Program-made: the position numbers and the translations under genes | Part shown: piece by piece, positions 7,239 to 16,118 of the stretch | How the letters are laid out: every line of letters starts with the position of its first letter | How positions within the stretch are numbered: the stretch's first letter is position 1 | The notes under the pieces: model-generated | The model's database searches: none | Told to the model about the DNA's origin: nothing | What the model saw: the letters and a program-made list of their open reading frames with translations, nothing else | NCBI GenBank assembly: GCA_035552655.1 | Contig: DASZLD010000088.1 | Span: 1-64,000 of the forward strand | DNA from: DASXMT01 sp035552655 | Lineage (GTDB): Bacteria; Actinomycetota; Acidimicrobiia; Acidimicrobiales; RAAP-2 | Direction of reading: 5' to 3' | DNA length: 64,000 bases

Positions 7239-8270
7239 TTGAGCATCGTCGTACCCGCTTACAACGAGGCCCACCGGCTGGACGATGCCTTCGAGCGGTT
7301 CCGGTACGCCGTCCGGGCCGGCGCAGTGGATCTCGACCACACCGAGGTCATCGTGGTCGACGATGGCAGCGACGACAACACGTCGGGCCGGGCCCGATCC
7401 CTGACTGCCGACCTCCCCCACCACCGCGTCATCCGGCTCCCCGTCAACCAGGGCAAAGGGGCGGCCGTCCGGGCCGGCATCAGGGCGGCGCGCGGCGCGT
7501 CCACCGCCTACATGGACGCAGACATGGCCATCGACCCTCGGGCCATCCCTCAGCTCCTCGATCGGCTGGCGACGACCGAGGGCGCCATTGGATCCCGGTC
7601 GCTCCCCGATTCGATGGTCGAGAGCCGGTACATGATCCGGTTGTTGATGGGTCGACTGTTCAATCGACTGGTCACCGCCGGCACCGACCTCGACTTTCTT
7701 GACACCCAATGTGGGTTCAAGGCCTTCCGCACCGAAGTGGCCCGCCTCGTGTTCCACCTCGTCCCCATCGACCGCTTCGCCTTCGACGTCGAGGTACTGG
7801 CCTGTTCGCACCGCCTCGGTCTCACCATCGCCGAAGTGCCGGTGCACTGGAAGCACGTTCCCGGGAGCAGCGTCCAGCCGTTGCACGACTCGATCACCAT
7901 GCTGGCTGACGTGTTCAGCTCCCGAACCGGGCTTCGCCGGCCATCGGCGATGCCTGCCGTGGCCATCACCGGGCCCGATCCTCGCTCCGGGGACGAGGAC
8001 AGGTCGGTGGCCAATGATCAGCTCATCGACCAGGTGCGTACGGCGCTGGCGGTCGGGCCGTGCCCGATGCCCCTTCCCCTGGTGTCCGGGACCGCCGGCA
8101 CCCTGGTCCTGTTTCCCCTGGTCGATCGGGCCGACGTCTCGGACTACGTCCGATCCCTGCGGGGTGCCCTCCCCGAACAGACGATGACCCAGCGCTCCCT
8201 CTCCCTCGCCGACCTCTTGGCCCTCGGGCCCCTGGGCGGCAGGATCCACAGCTCAGTCAGACCCGGATAG
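7239..8270 (+). CDS. GT2 glycosyltransferase (polyprenyl-phosphate glycosyltransferase type) with extra C-terminal domain
   Basis: 343 residues if started at TTG 7239. The GT2 fold is clear: LSIVVPAYNEAHRL, VIVVDDGSDDNTSG, NQGKGAAVRAGI, a DADMAI metal site, and CGFKAFRTEVA. This pattern is that of dolichyl/polyprenyl-phosphate glycosyltransferases, which load a sugar onto lipid carrier on the inner face of the membrane. About 100 extra residues follow, without a recognised domain and without membrane helices. No ATG or GTG occurs in frame between the preceding stop and the GT2 core. The candidates are TTG 7239, which leaves almost no leader, or a CTG such as 7143, which overlaps the NlpC stop. 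Confidence 0.85.
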   Translation: MSIVVPAYNEAHRLDDAFERFRYAVRAGAVDLDHTEVIVVDDGSDDNTSGRARSLTADLPHHRVIRLPVNQGKGAAVRAGIRAARGASTAYMDADMAIDPRAIPQLLDRLATTEGAIGSRSLPDSMVESRYMIRLLMGRLFNRLVTAGTDLDFLDTQCGFKAFRTEVARLVFHLVPIDRFAFDVEVLACSHRLGLTIAEVPVHWKHVPGSSVQPLHDSITMLADVFSSRTGLRRPSAMPAVAITGPDPRSGDEDRSVANDQLIDQVRTALAVGPCPMPLPLVSGTAGTLVLFPLVDRADVSDYVRSLRGALPEQTMTQRSLSLADLLALGPLGGRIHSSVRPG

Positions 8271-8369
8271 CCAGCTGGGGAGGCGAGGGCGACGGGTACA
8301 GCGTTCCCCGGCCGGGCTCGATCACAACAGAACCGGGGCCCCTATACCGGAGGAGATGTCGGCGGTACG

Positions 8370-9356
8370 ATGCACCGGGTGAGCGCGGACGGGACGGACA
8401 CGGGCCAGACGGCGGAGCGTCGTCGAGCGGAAGAGCGCCGAGCCCGCGCCATCGACGTCCGGGCCCGTCGAGCCAGCATCCAGGTGGCCCCGGAGGAGCC
8501 CACTCCCCTTCCCGTCGTGGTGCCCCGGAACTTCCGCCCTGATCTCGATGAGGGCGAGACCGTCGATCCGAGACGTGGTGACGTGGACGAGTGGGGTCGC
8601 TCCGAGCACGTGCGGTCGCTCCTCCGACGCGTGTACGACCCGATGTACAAGCACTGGTTCCGGGTGGAGTGGGAAGGCATGGAGAAGATCCCGACCGTGG
8701 GCGGCGCCCTGCTGATCGGCAATCATGCCGGGGCCATCCCCTCCGACGCCCCGGCCATCATGCACGGCATCGAACGGGACCTCCACCGTCCCGTGTACGG
8801 GCTGGCCGACTACTTCTTCCGGACCGTTCCCGGCGTGGGGACCATGTGGTCCCGCACCGGCGGCGTTCCCGCTCATCCCGACAACGCCTACCGGCTCTTG
8901 CACGACCAGGGCCAACTGGCCCTGGTCTTCCCCGAGGGGACCAAGGGGCCGTCGAAGACCTACACCGATCGCTACCGGTTGCGCCGGTTCGGACGGGGAG
9001 GGTTCGTGGAGATCGCCATGCGGGCCGGCGTTCCCGTCATCCCCATCGCCGTGGTCGGCGCCGAGGAGTCGATGCCCATCTTGTTCCGCCTCCCGTCGGT
9101 GGCCAAGGTGCTTCGCCTGCCGTACTTCCCGGTCACCGCCAACCACCTGGTCTTCGGACCGGTTCTGGGCACCGTGGCCTATTTCCCGTCCAAGATCAAG
9201 ATCCGGGTGCTCGATCCCATCACCTTCGACGCCGAGCCCGATCAGAAGCGGTACTCCAAGTCCACGGTGATGGACGAGGCCGAGCGGATCCGCGCGTTGC
9301 TGCAGGACACGCTGCACGACATGCTGCGGGCCCGGCGAAGCGTCTGGTTCGGCTGA
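8370..9356 (+). CDS. Lysophospholipid acyltransferase family protein (PlsC-like)
   Basis: 328 residues. The acyltransferase blocks are visible: NHAGAIPSD with catalytic His119, and FPEGTKG as the glycerophosphate-binding block. They are preceded by an Arg-rich, likely cytosolic N-terminus of about 80 residues. These enzymes move an acyl chain from acyl-CoA or acyl-ACP to a lysophospholipid or similar acceptor at the membrane. A GGAGGAG ribosome site lies at 8349-8355, about 14 bases before ATG 8370; GTG 8379 is another option. The epimerase gene follows after 1 bp. The same acyltransferase/epimerase pairing occurs in mycobacteria (Rv0502/Rv0501), which supports a shared envelope-lipid function. 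Confidence 0.85.
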   Translation: MHRVSADGTDTGQTAERRRAEERRARAIDVRARRASIQVAPEEPTPLPVVVPRNFRPDLDEGETVDPRRGDVDEWGRSEHVRSLLRRVYDPMYKHWFRVEWEGMEKIPTVGGALLIGNHAGAIPSDAPAIMHGIERDLHRPVYGLADYFFRTVPGVGTMWSRTGGVPAHPDNAYRLLHDQGQLALVFPEGTKGPSKTYTDRYRLRRFGRGGFVEIAMRAGVPVIPIAVVGAEESMPILFRLPSVAKVLRLPYFPVTANHLVFGPVLGTVAYFPSKIKIRVLDPITFDAEPDQKRYSKSTVMDEAERIRALLQDTLHDMLRARRSVWFG

Positions 9357-9357
9357 G

Positions 9358-10404
9358 GTGGGTCGACGGGTCCTGATCACCGGGTTGGACACATTCTGGG
9401 GCGGCCGTATGGCCCAGACGCTCGAGGCCGACCCCGAGGTGGAGATGATCCTGGGCATGGGCACCAATGAGCCCCGGGTTCCCCTGGAACGAACCGAGTA
9501 CGTCCGCTCCGACCAGGCCTATTCCATCCTCCACCGCATCGTGCAAGCCACGCAGGTGGACACCGTGGTCCACACCTTCTTGGAGACCAACTCGGTGGGC
9601 ATCTCGGGACGGGCCCTTCACGAGATCAACGTCATCGGCACGTTGAACCTGCTGGCTGCAGCAGGAGCACCGGGCACGCCGGTGCGCCACGTGGTGGTCA
9701 AGTCTTCGACCCATGTCTACGGCGCCTCGGAGAAGGACCCCGTATGGTTCCGGGAGGAGACCCTCCGCCTGGCTCCCGTACGCACCCGGGTGGAGCGCTC
9801 GCTCCTCGAAGTCGAGGCCATGCTCCGCGACTTCGCGGCCGACAATCCCCATCTCATCGTGAGCGTGCTGCGTTTTGCCCATGTGCTGGGCACGGACATC
9901 ATCACGCCGATCAGCTACAACCTCCGCAAGCGCGTCCTGCCCTCCATCCTCGGCTTCGACCCGCTGGTGCAGTTCGTGGAGGAGGACGACGTGGTCCGGT
10001 CGTTGGAGCACGTCACCCGGAACCGGATCCCCGGTGTGTTCAATGTGGCCGGAGCGGGAAAGCTGCCCTGGAGCGAGGTGGCCACCATCGGCGGTGCCCA
10101 CCTCCTGCCCTTCCCTCCGGTCAGTGCCCGCGCCTTTTCGGCCCCGCTGCGTCGGCTGGGCCTGGTGCAGTTCCCGCCCGAGATGGAAGCGGTCATCCGC
10201 TACGGACGAGGCGTCGACACCTCGCGCCTCATCGAGACCGGTTTCCGCTACCGCTACACCTCGGCCGGAGCGGTCGAGAGCTTTGCCCGGGCCAACAACC
10301 TCCGCCGGACGGTGGGATCGAGCGGGAACGAGTACCGCTACGAACAGGACGTCGAACAGTTCTTCCGCCATTCCCCCGCAGTCATCCGGGGTTCCGACGG
10401 CTGA
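9358..10404 (+). CDS. NAD-dependent epimerase/dehydratase (extended SDR)
   Basis: 348 residues from GTG 9358, one base after the acyltransferase stop. It begins VLITGLDTFWGGRMAQ, where the expected GxxGxxG NAD loop is altered to GLDTFWGG. An SSTHVYG segment follows, but the usual YxxxK pair is not obvious: the region reads RTRVERSLLEVE. The fold resembles UDP-sugar epimerases (galE-like), but the catalytic Tyr/Lys may be lost, so function could be non-canonical. It belongs with the acyltransferase upstream in a conserved actinobacterial pair. Confidence 0.8.
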   Translation: MGRRVLITGLDTFWGGRMAQTLEADPEVEMILGMGTNEPRVPLERTEYVRSDQAYSILHRIVQATQVDTVVHTFLETNSVGISGRALHEINVIGTLNLLAAAGAPGTPVRHVVVKSSTHVYGASEKDPVWFREETLRLAPVRTRVERSLLEVEAMLRDFAADNPHLIVSVLRFAHVLGTDIITPISYNLRKRVLPSILGFDPLVQFVEEDDVVRSLEHVTRNRIPGVFNVAGAGKLPWSEVATIGGAHLLPFPPVSARAFSAPLRRLGLVQFPPEMEAVIRYGRGVDTSRLIETGFRYRYTSAGAVESFARANNLRRTVGSSGNEYRYEQDVEQFFRHSPAVIRGSDG

Positions 10405-10439
10405 CCACTGGGGGCCTTTCTCATCGGTAAGGTGCGAGT

Positions 10440-10892
10440 ATGCCCTCCCTCTACGAGCATGCGGGCGGCTACGAGGCGTTGCACCACTTGGAGGACGTCT
10501 TCTACTCCAGCGTCCTCGCTGATCCACTGCTCCAGCCCCTCTTCGGTGCCGGTAATCCCCTGCACGTCGACCATCTGACCGCGTTCACCAGCGAGTCCTT
10601 CGGCGGTCCCGACCGCTTCACCCGTGAACTCGGGTTCGAGCATTTGATCGCCGTCCACCGGGGACTGGACATCACCGAGGCCCAACGCGTCCGGTTCGTC
10701 CAGCTGTACATGGCCGCCCTCGACGAGGTCGGCATGCCTGATGACGCGCCGTTCCGGGAAGCGGTGCGCTCGCACCTCGAATTCGGCTCACGGGTCGCCA
10801 TGCAGAACTCCAACGCCACCAACGAGGACGAACTTCATCCGCTCCGCCAGGTGCCCCGATGGGCATGGGACGGCGACAACGAGGACGGATAG
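10440..10892 (+). CDS. Group II truncated hemoglobin
   Basis: 150 residues, slightly longer than the usual 120-130. SLYEHAGGYEALHHLEDVFY contains the start of helix A and the B10 Tyr region. EHLIAVHRGLDITEAQRVRF carries the F-helix with the proximal heme His. FGSRVAMQNSNA and VPRWAWD are typical of actinobacterial trHb-II (GlbO-like) C-termini. Such proteins bind oxygen or NO and take part in NO detoxification or oxygen chemistry in the cytosol. The gene appears monocistronic, downstream of the epimerase by 35 bp, and ends at a hairpin shared with the convergent GNAT gene. Confidence 0.88.
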   Translation: MPSLYEHAGGYEALHHLEDVFYSSVLADPLLQPLFGAGNPLHVDHLTAFTSESFGGPDRFTRELGFEHLIAVHRGLDITEAQRVRFVQLYMAALDEVGMPDDAPFREAVRSHLEFGSRVAMQNSNATNEDELHPLRQVPRWAWDGDNEDG

Positions 10893-10920
10893 ACGAGCCC
10901 ACGCCACCTCGACCGCCGAA

Positions 10921-10941
10921 GGCTCGAGCGGGCCTCGAGCC
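10921..10941. terminator. Palindromic hairpin between convergent genes
   Basis: Perfect 8-bp arms GGCTCGAG/CTCGAGCC flank a 5-base loop. It lies between the hemoglobin and acetyltransferase stops and would form on either strand, so it can serve both. No U-tract is present, which is common in GC-rich actinobacteria. Confidence 0.5.
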
Positions 10942-10943
10942 GG

Positions 10944-11570
10944 CTAGGCCCGGCGGAGCCAGGTGGTGAGGAGCTGCGATCGCCGCGTGCTCCACTCCTC
11001 GGAGGTGATGGCGTAGCGGATGTGGTCCTCCCACCGGCCGTCGATCTCCAAGAACCGCTCGGCCACCCCTTCGTTGCGGAGCCCCAGCTTCTCGACCACT
11101 CGGCGGCTGGCGGCATTGCGGGGGATGATGGAGATCTCCACCCGATGCAGCCCCAACGACTCGAACGCGAATCGGAGGACGACCACCACGGCCTCGGGCA
11201 CCAGGCCCTGGCCTGCGTAGCCCCGATCGATCCAGTAGCCGATCGACGCGTTCTGGAAAGGCCCGCGCTGCACCGAGGACAGCGTCACCTCCCCGCAGAA
11301 CCGGTCGTCCATGAAGATGCCGAACCCGAACCCGCTACCCAGCTGCCGTTCCCGTTCCCGCATCATGCAGCGGGTGATGAAGCTCGACCGGTCCTCGGGC
11401 GCAGGCGGAGCGCCGTTGGGCCGAGGCTCCCACGGGATCAACCAGTCGCGGCTGGCATCCCGGACCCGGTACCAGCCGTCGTAATCCGACTCGGACAGCG
11501 TGCGGAGCCGGACCCGCCACCCGGTCAGCTCCAGCGGTGTCGTGGTGGTCGAGCCAACGGCCGCGCTCAT
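10944..11570 (-). CDS. GNAT acetyltransferase (RimJ/RimL-like)
   Basis: 208 residues from ATG 11570. The acetyl-CoA pyrophosphate loop and surrounding GNAT motifs are clear: IGYWIDRGYAGQGLVPEAV, then HRVEISIIPRNAASRRVVEK and LGLRNEGVAE. This is the RimJ/RimL type, which acetylates ribosomal-protein N-termini or other amines. The substrate here is unknown. It ends next to a hairpin, converging with the hemoglobin gene. The frame is open upstream to 11690, but the extension is not family-like. Confidence 0.85.
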   Translation of the reverse strand: MSAAVGSTTTTPLELTGWRVRLRTLSESDYDGWYRVRDASRDWLIPWEPRPNGAPPAPEDRSSFITRCMMRERERQLGSGFGFGIFMDDRFCGEVTLSSVQRGPFQNASIGYWIDRGYAGQGLVPEAVVVVLRFAFESLGLHRVEISIIPRNAASRRVVEKLGLRNEGVAERFLEIDGRWEDHIRYAITSEEWSTRRSQLLTTWLRRA

Positions 11571-11709
11571 CGTCCCGGCACCCCATGTCGGTGGGCGAGG
11601 GGTTCCATTGCTCTCGGACCCATCACGGTGAAGACGAACAGTGCCACACGCGCATCGTAGGCGGCTCGCGCCCATCAGGCACATGACCACCTACTGGTAA
11701 CGTTCGGGC

Positions 11710-13563
11710 GTGGAGCAGGCAGACCGGCGTCTTCCCCGATCGGAGCCCCGATCCGCAGCCGACGATCCGGGACGAACCTCCCGCCCACCACCCGAACGGG
11801 TCCTCTTTCGCGTGTCGGACCTGGCCCCCCTGCGACCTGACGTGGCCGGAGATCTCCCTGTGTATCGAGCCTGGCGTCGCCAACGGCAAGCCCAACGCCT
11901 GGCCGGCCAAACCGGCCGTACCGGAGCCGGACCCGGAGTGGCCGTGCTCATGGTCATCGACGATCCCGAGCCCCTCTGGCTGCGCCGGTCCCTCCATTCG
12001 GTCCTGGTACAAACCGAGCCCCACTGGCGCCTGTCTCTGGCCCTGTGCGGCGCTCCCTCGGCCGTGGTCGAGTCCGTGCTGTCCGAGGAGCTGTCCCACC
12101 TGAACGCGGCCCGGGTGAGCCGGGTGTCCACCGCGCCGGCCACGCCGTTGGCCGAGGCCCTGGCCCTCGCCTTCGACGGCGCCGATGCACCCTTCGTGCT
12201 GGTGCTGGGCCAACACGACGAGCTGGCCCCCGACGCCTTGGCCCTGCTGGGCCGGGCGGTGGCCGATGCTCCCCTGGCCTACGGAGACGAGGACCAGCTC
12301 GACGGGGTGGAGACGGCCTGGCGACCGGCGCTCAAGCCCGATTGGTCGCCCGACTTGCTGCTCTCGACGGCCTACCTGGGTCGGCCGCTTCTGGCCAACA
12401 CGGCGTTGGTGCGCGAATCGGGCGGCATCAAGGCGGTGGACGACGGCGACTGGGAACACGACCTCATGTTGCGGATGACCGAGCGCACCGACCGGGTGGC
12501 GCACGTGGCCGAGGTTCTCTACGGCCGGCGGTCGGCATCCCAGGTAGACGGTGCACCCCCTGCTGCCCCCGAACTCCGAGTCGATGACAGGAACTCAGTA
12601 CTGGGGGCTGGCGCCGTGACCGGGGCCACGGCCCGTCGCGGCGAGGTCGGGACGGTCGAAGCAGGACCGATGCAGGGCACCTGGCACTTCCGACGCTCTC
12701 CGCCCCCACGGACCTCGGTCAGCGCCATCGTGCCCTTTCGGGACGGTGCCGCCTTCCTCCGCACCTGCACCGACTCGGTCACCGCCACCACCGACGACGT
12801 CGACCTCCAGTTCGTCCTGGTGGACAACGGCTCCGTCGAGCCCGAGACCCTGAGCCTGCTCGAGCGTCTGGAGACCAGAGACGACGTGACCGTGGTCCAC
12901 GACGACCGCTCGTTCAACTGGGCTGCCCTCAACAACGCCGCCGTCGAAGCGGCCCGGGGCGACGTGCTCCTCTTCCTCAACAACGACATCGAAGCCAGGC
13001 ATCCGGGCTGGCTCGGCGTTCTCGCCGCCCAGGCCCTGCGACCCGATGTGGCCGCGGTGGGCGCTCGCCTCCTCTACCCCGGCGGCCGGGTACAGCATTC
13101 CGGCGTGGTCATCGGGATCGGAGCGGCCGGCCACACGCTGGTCGGTCTGCCGGCCGACCAGCCCGGCTACCTGGGTCTCGCCGTACTCACCCGTGATTGC
13201 TCGGCGGTGACCGGGGCGTGCATGGCCAGCCGCCGGAACCTGTTCGAGGAGCTGGGAGGGTTCGACGAGGAACTGGGTATCGACACCAACGACATCGATT
13301 TCTGCCTGCGAGCTCGTCAGCAGGGCTACCGCGTGGTCTACGAGCCCTTGGCCGAGCTGATCCACTACGAGTCGCCCAGCCGGGGGAAGACTGGTTCGGT
13401 GCCCGACATCCGCCGCTTCATGCTCCGCTGGGATGAGCAGATCGAAACCGGTGATCCCTTTCTCAACCCCCATCTCACCCGGCTCGACGGGTCGTGTGCC
13501 CTTCGACGGCCCGAAGAAGAGGAGCAACTCCACCAGTGGCGACTGATCCTGCAAAGCGCATGA
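11710..13563 (+). CDS. Two-domain GT2 glycosyltransferase
   Basis: 617 residues from GTG 11710. An N-terminal degenerate GT2-like domain (about residues 75-280; VLMVIDDPEP, YGDEDQLDG) precedes a full GT2 domain (about 335-560). The second carries SAIVPFRDG, VLVDNGSVEP, NWAALNNAAVEAARGDVLLF, the NND metal site (LFLNNDIE), and GACMASRRNLFEELGGFDE. This architecture is common in surface polysaccharide synthesis, where the enzyme adds hexose or rhamnose to a lipid-linked chain in the cytosol. The stop overlaps the start of the next gene by 4 bp, and a third gene overlaps in turn, so the three form one operon. Confidence 0.88.
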   Translation: MEQADRRLPRSEPRSAADDPGRTSRPPPERVLFRVSDLAPLRPDVAGDLPVYRAWRRQRQAQRLAGQTGRTGAGPGVAVLMVIDDPEPLWLRRSLHSVLVQTEPHWRLSLALCGAPSAVVESVLSEELSHLNAARVSRVSTAPATPLAEALALAFDGADAPFVLVLGQHDELAPDALALLGRAVADAPLAYGDEDQLDGVETAWRPALKPDWSPDLLLSTAYLGRPLLANTALVRESGGIKAVDDGDWEHDLMLRMTERTDRVAHVAEVLYGRRSASQVDGAPPAAPELRVDDRNSVLGAGAVTGATARRGEVGTVEAGPMQGTWHFRRSPPPRTSVSAIVPFRDGAAFLRTCTDSVTATTDDVDLQFVLVDNGSVEPETLSLLERLETRDDVTVVHDDRSFNWAALNNAAVEAARGDVLLFLNNDIEARHPGWLGVLAAQALRPDVAAVGARLLYPGGRVQHSGVVIGIGAAGHTLVGLPADQPGYLGLAVLTRDCSAVTGACMASRRNLFEELGGFDEELGIDTNDIDFCLRARQQGYRVVYEPLAELIHYESPSRGKTGSVPDIRRFMLRWDEQIETGDPFLNPHLTRLDGSCALRRPEEEEQLHQWRLILQSA

Positions 13564-14006
13564 CCCAACCCGGCGATGACACCGCGAAAGAGCCGCCAAC
13601 CCCACCCCGGTTGCTCGAGCGCGCCCCCCGGGAACATCAGGCCATGTCCCCCATGCGTGAGAGCACCGATCTGGCCGCCTTACACCGCCTGTGGGCGGAC
13701 CTCCACGGGGCCGGGGCCACCGAGGGAGCCCAGGGGCCGGCGGGCCGCGGTCTCCGCGGCAAGGTGGTCAGGCAGATCGGTTCGGTCGCAGCCGACGTCT
13801 CCGAACCGGCCCAGCGAGCGGACCGAGCCCTGATCGGCGCACTCATCCGCACCAACGATGCCCTGGCCATCCGCTGTGACGAGCTGGGCTCGCGGGTGGT
13901 GGAGCTCGAGGATCTGTTGCGGGAAGTGGTGTCGGTGGTCGGCGACGATCTGGTACAGGTGCGGGCCGCGCTCCAGAGCGCCACGTCTCCGCCCACGGAT
14001 GGCTGA
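13560..14006 (+). CDS. Hypothetical helical protein in the glycosyltransferase operon
   Basis: 148 residues. The ATG at 13560 overlaps the upstream stop (ATGA). A Pro-rich N-terminus is followed by a helical section. From about residue 105 the spacing of hydrophobics suggests a short coiled coil (CDELGSRVVELEDLLREVV). Similar heptad segments often occur at the N-terminus of transferases in polysaccharide loci, so it may be a scaffold or a split-off domain. No catalytic motif is seen. It overlaps the next gene by 8 bp. Confidence 0.65.
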   Translation: MTQPGDDTAKEPPTPPRLLERAPREHQAMSPMRESTDLAALHRLWADLHGAGATEGAQGPAGRGLRGKVVRQIGSVAADVSEPAQRADRALIGALIRTNDALAIRCDELGSRVVELEDLLREVVSVVGDDLVQVRAALQSATSPPTDG

Positions 14007-15051
14007 GCCGTTGCCCGACGGTCGGGTGCTGCTGTTGAGCTCGACCTGGGGCGGGGCCGAGACCGAGCGGTCGTTCGTCATGCGCGGCCTGGCCGGCGCC
14101 ACCTCCCGCCGTCGGGTCGTCGACGTCGTCACTCCCGGACCCCAGCGGACGCCTCGGCCCGACGGTCTCTTCGACGTCCACCAGATCGGCACGGCGCTCC
14201 CGGGCTCGAGCACCTGGCCCCTCCCCGCCGATGCTCGCTGGCCGGACGTGCCCCCACCCACCCTGGTGCTCCTCCACGCCGACGATGCCGGTGCGGTGGC
14301 CCTGGCCCGGGAATTCGCGGCCGGCGCACCGGTGGTGGCGCTGGCCGGGTCGGCGAACCGGGTGCCCCAGGCCGACGCCCTCATCACCGTCACTCCCGAG
14401 CGACGTGAAGCGGTGGCCGATGCCAATCCCGAGGTGGCCTCGCACATCTACGACACCGGGCTCCACGTCCCGGTCAATCCGTTCGTCACCAATCGCCCGC
14501 ATTCCGGTGTCGGCTTCGTCGACTACCTGCTGGTGCTCACCGATCGGGCCGGCGCCGCGGGCGGCGACGGCGCCGACCCGACGCCATGGGTGGCCTGGTT
14601 GGCCGCCCGTTTTCCCCGGCAGCACACGATGGTCATCGAGGACGGCGTGGCCACCGTGTGGCAATGGCGATCCCGTCGAGGGTCCATCGACGTGGAGACC
14701 CGCACCGACCTGTGGCGCCTGTTCGCCCATGCCCGGGCGGTCATCGATCTCCGACCGGGCCCCTTTGTGGCCCGGGAGTGCGTCGAAGCCCTCCGGGTGG
14801 GGACTCCCATCATCGCCCCGGCCGGATCGATCGGGGCCGAGCACGGCGCAGCCGGAGGCGGCATCGGGTTCACCACCGTGGACGAGCTGTTGCACGCCGT
14901 CGCCTCGCTGGAGGACAAGGCGGTGCGGGACGAGCTCGGTCACCAGGGCCGGATCATGGCCGAGGAACGATACGGCCATCCCGATCAGCTGGTGGACCGG
15001 ATGGCCCACATCGTGGCCGCCGTCGAACAGGCGGGGCCGCGGAGCCGTTAG
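13999..15051 (+). CDS. Glycosyltransferase-like protein (GT-B fold, weak)
   Basis: 350 residues from ATG 13999, 8 bp inside the previous gene. It starts RVLLLSSTWGGAETERSFVM. The C-terminal part (ARAVIDLRPGPFVARECVEA, LRVGTPIIAPAGSIGAEHG) matches the GT4-type nucleotide-sugar site, where the E of FVARECVEAL aligns with the EX7E region. The N-terminal half is not recognisable as a transferase, and the first E of EX7E is unclear. It is probably a sugar transferase or a scaffold in the same surface glycan operon. Confidence 0.6.
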   Translation: MAEPLPDGRVLLLSSTWGGAETERSFVMRGLAGATSRRRVVDVVTPGPQRTPRPDGLFDVHQIGTALPGSSTWPLPADARWPDVPPPTLVLLHADDAGAVALAREFAAGAPVVALAGSANRVPQADALITVTPERREAVADANPEVASHIYDTGLHVPVNPFVTNRPHSGVGFVDYLLVLTDRAGAAGGDGADPTPWVAWLAARFPRQHTMVIEDGVATVWQWRSRRGSIDVETRTDLWRLFAHARAVIDLRPGPFVARECVEALRVGTPIIAPAGSIGAEHGAAGGGIGFTTVDELLHAVASLEDKAVRDELGHQGRIMAEERYGHPDQLVDRMAHIVAAVEQAGPRSR

Positions 15052-15070
15052 GGCCCGTCGCCACCGTGGC

Positions 15071-15994
15071 TCAGAGCTGGGAGGCCACCAGACCGTCGAG
15101 GATGTCTGACTCGGAGACCAGGCACTGGTCGAAACCGAATCGGGCCATGACCGCGTCCAGCATCAACGCCCCCCCGACGATCACGTCGGCCCGGCCCGGC
15201 TCCATGCCCGGGCGATGCAGTCTCGCCTCGGTGTCCTCACCGGCCAGGCGATGGAACCACTCCTTGGCCTGCGCGGCGGTCAGCACGGCGTGATGGACGC
15301 GGTCCCTGTCGTACTCGGCCACCTCGTGCTGCAGGGCGGCGATGGTGGAGACAGTGCCGGCCAGGCCGACCAACCGGTTGGCCTGGGCAAAGCGGGGATG
15401 GGCCGCGGCGGCACCGTCCAGCGCCTCGGTGACCACGGCCTGGGCCGCGGCCAGCTCGTCTGCGGTCGGAGGATCATGGTGCAAGAAGCGCTCCAGGATG
15501 CGGACGCATCCCAGCTGCAGCGAGACGGCGTCAAGGGCCGGATCGTCGGGGTCGGACCCGGCCACCAATTCAGTGGAGCCACCTCCGATGTCGAGAATGA
15601 GGAAGGGGCCCTCGGCGTCATCGAGGTCGGACAGCGCGCCGGCCAGCGAGAGCCGCCCCTCCTCGATCCCGGTCAACAGCTCGGGAGTCGCCCCCGAGGC
15701 CTCTGCCGCCCCAGTGAGGAACACGGTTCCGTTGGCTGCATCTCGTACCGCCGATGTGGCCACCAGGCGAACCGACACCACGCCCAGGCGATCGAGGACG
15801 CCCCGGTACTCGCGGACAACGGCGAGGCACCGGTCGATGGCTTCGCCGGAAAGCTGCCCGGTGGCATCGACCCCCTCACCCAACCGGGTGATCCGCATGA
15901 GGCGCTCCAGGGGGTGACCGGACGGGTCCGCCACCAGCAACCTGGTGGAGTTCGTCCCACAATCGATTGCCGCCACCGGTCCGTCGGAGCTCAT
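15071..15994 (-). CDS. ppx: Exopolyphosphatase/guanosine pentaphosphatase (Ppx/GppA)
   Basis: 307 residues, the single-domain length typical of actinobacterial Ppx. Actin-like ATPase-fold motifs are present: AAIDCGTNSTRLLVAD (phosphate 1), VATSAVRDAANG, and FLILDIGGGSTELVAG (phosphate 2). It hydrolyses polyphosphate or (p)ppGpp ends. In M. tuberculosis this gene follows DUF501 directly; here about 5 kb of other genes separate them. Divergent from the small ABM-like gene. Confidence 0.9.
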   Translation of the reverse strand: MSSDGPVAAIDCGTNSTRLLVADPSGHPLERLMRITRLGEGVDATGQLSGEAIDRCLAVVREYRGVLDRLGVVSVRLVATSAVRDAANGTVFLTGAAEASGATPELLTGIEEGRLSLAGALSDLDDAEGPFLILDIGGGSTELVAGSDPDDPALDAVSLQLGCVRILERFLHHDPPTADELAAAQAVVTEALDGAAAAHPRFAQANRLVGLAGTVSTIAALQHEVAEYDRDRVHHAVLTAAQAKEWFHRLAGEDTEARLHRPGMEPGRADVIVGGALMLDAVMARFGFDQCLVSESDILDGLVASQL

Positions 15995-16118
15995 CCGGTC
16001 TTGCTATCACGCCTCGCGTGATGGCGGAAGTTGTGCTCGACCGGACGGGCTCGGGCCGGGTGCCTTCGCTACAGTGTGGGCGCGGAGACAGGTCGTCTCC
16101 GGTATCAGGGGGTTCCCG

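Noticed and set aside
9220..10527. Minus-strand frame opposite the epimerase
   Set aside because: Shadow frame rich in His, Gly and Arg, with no motif support.
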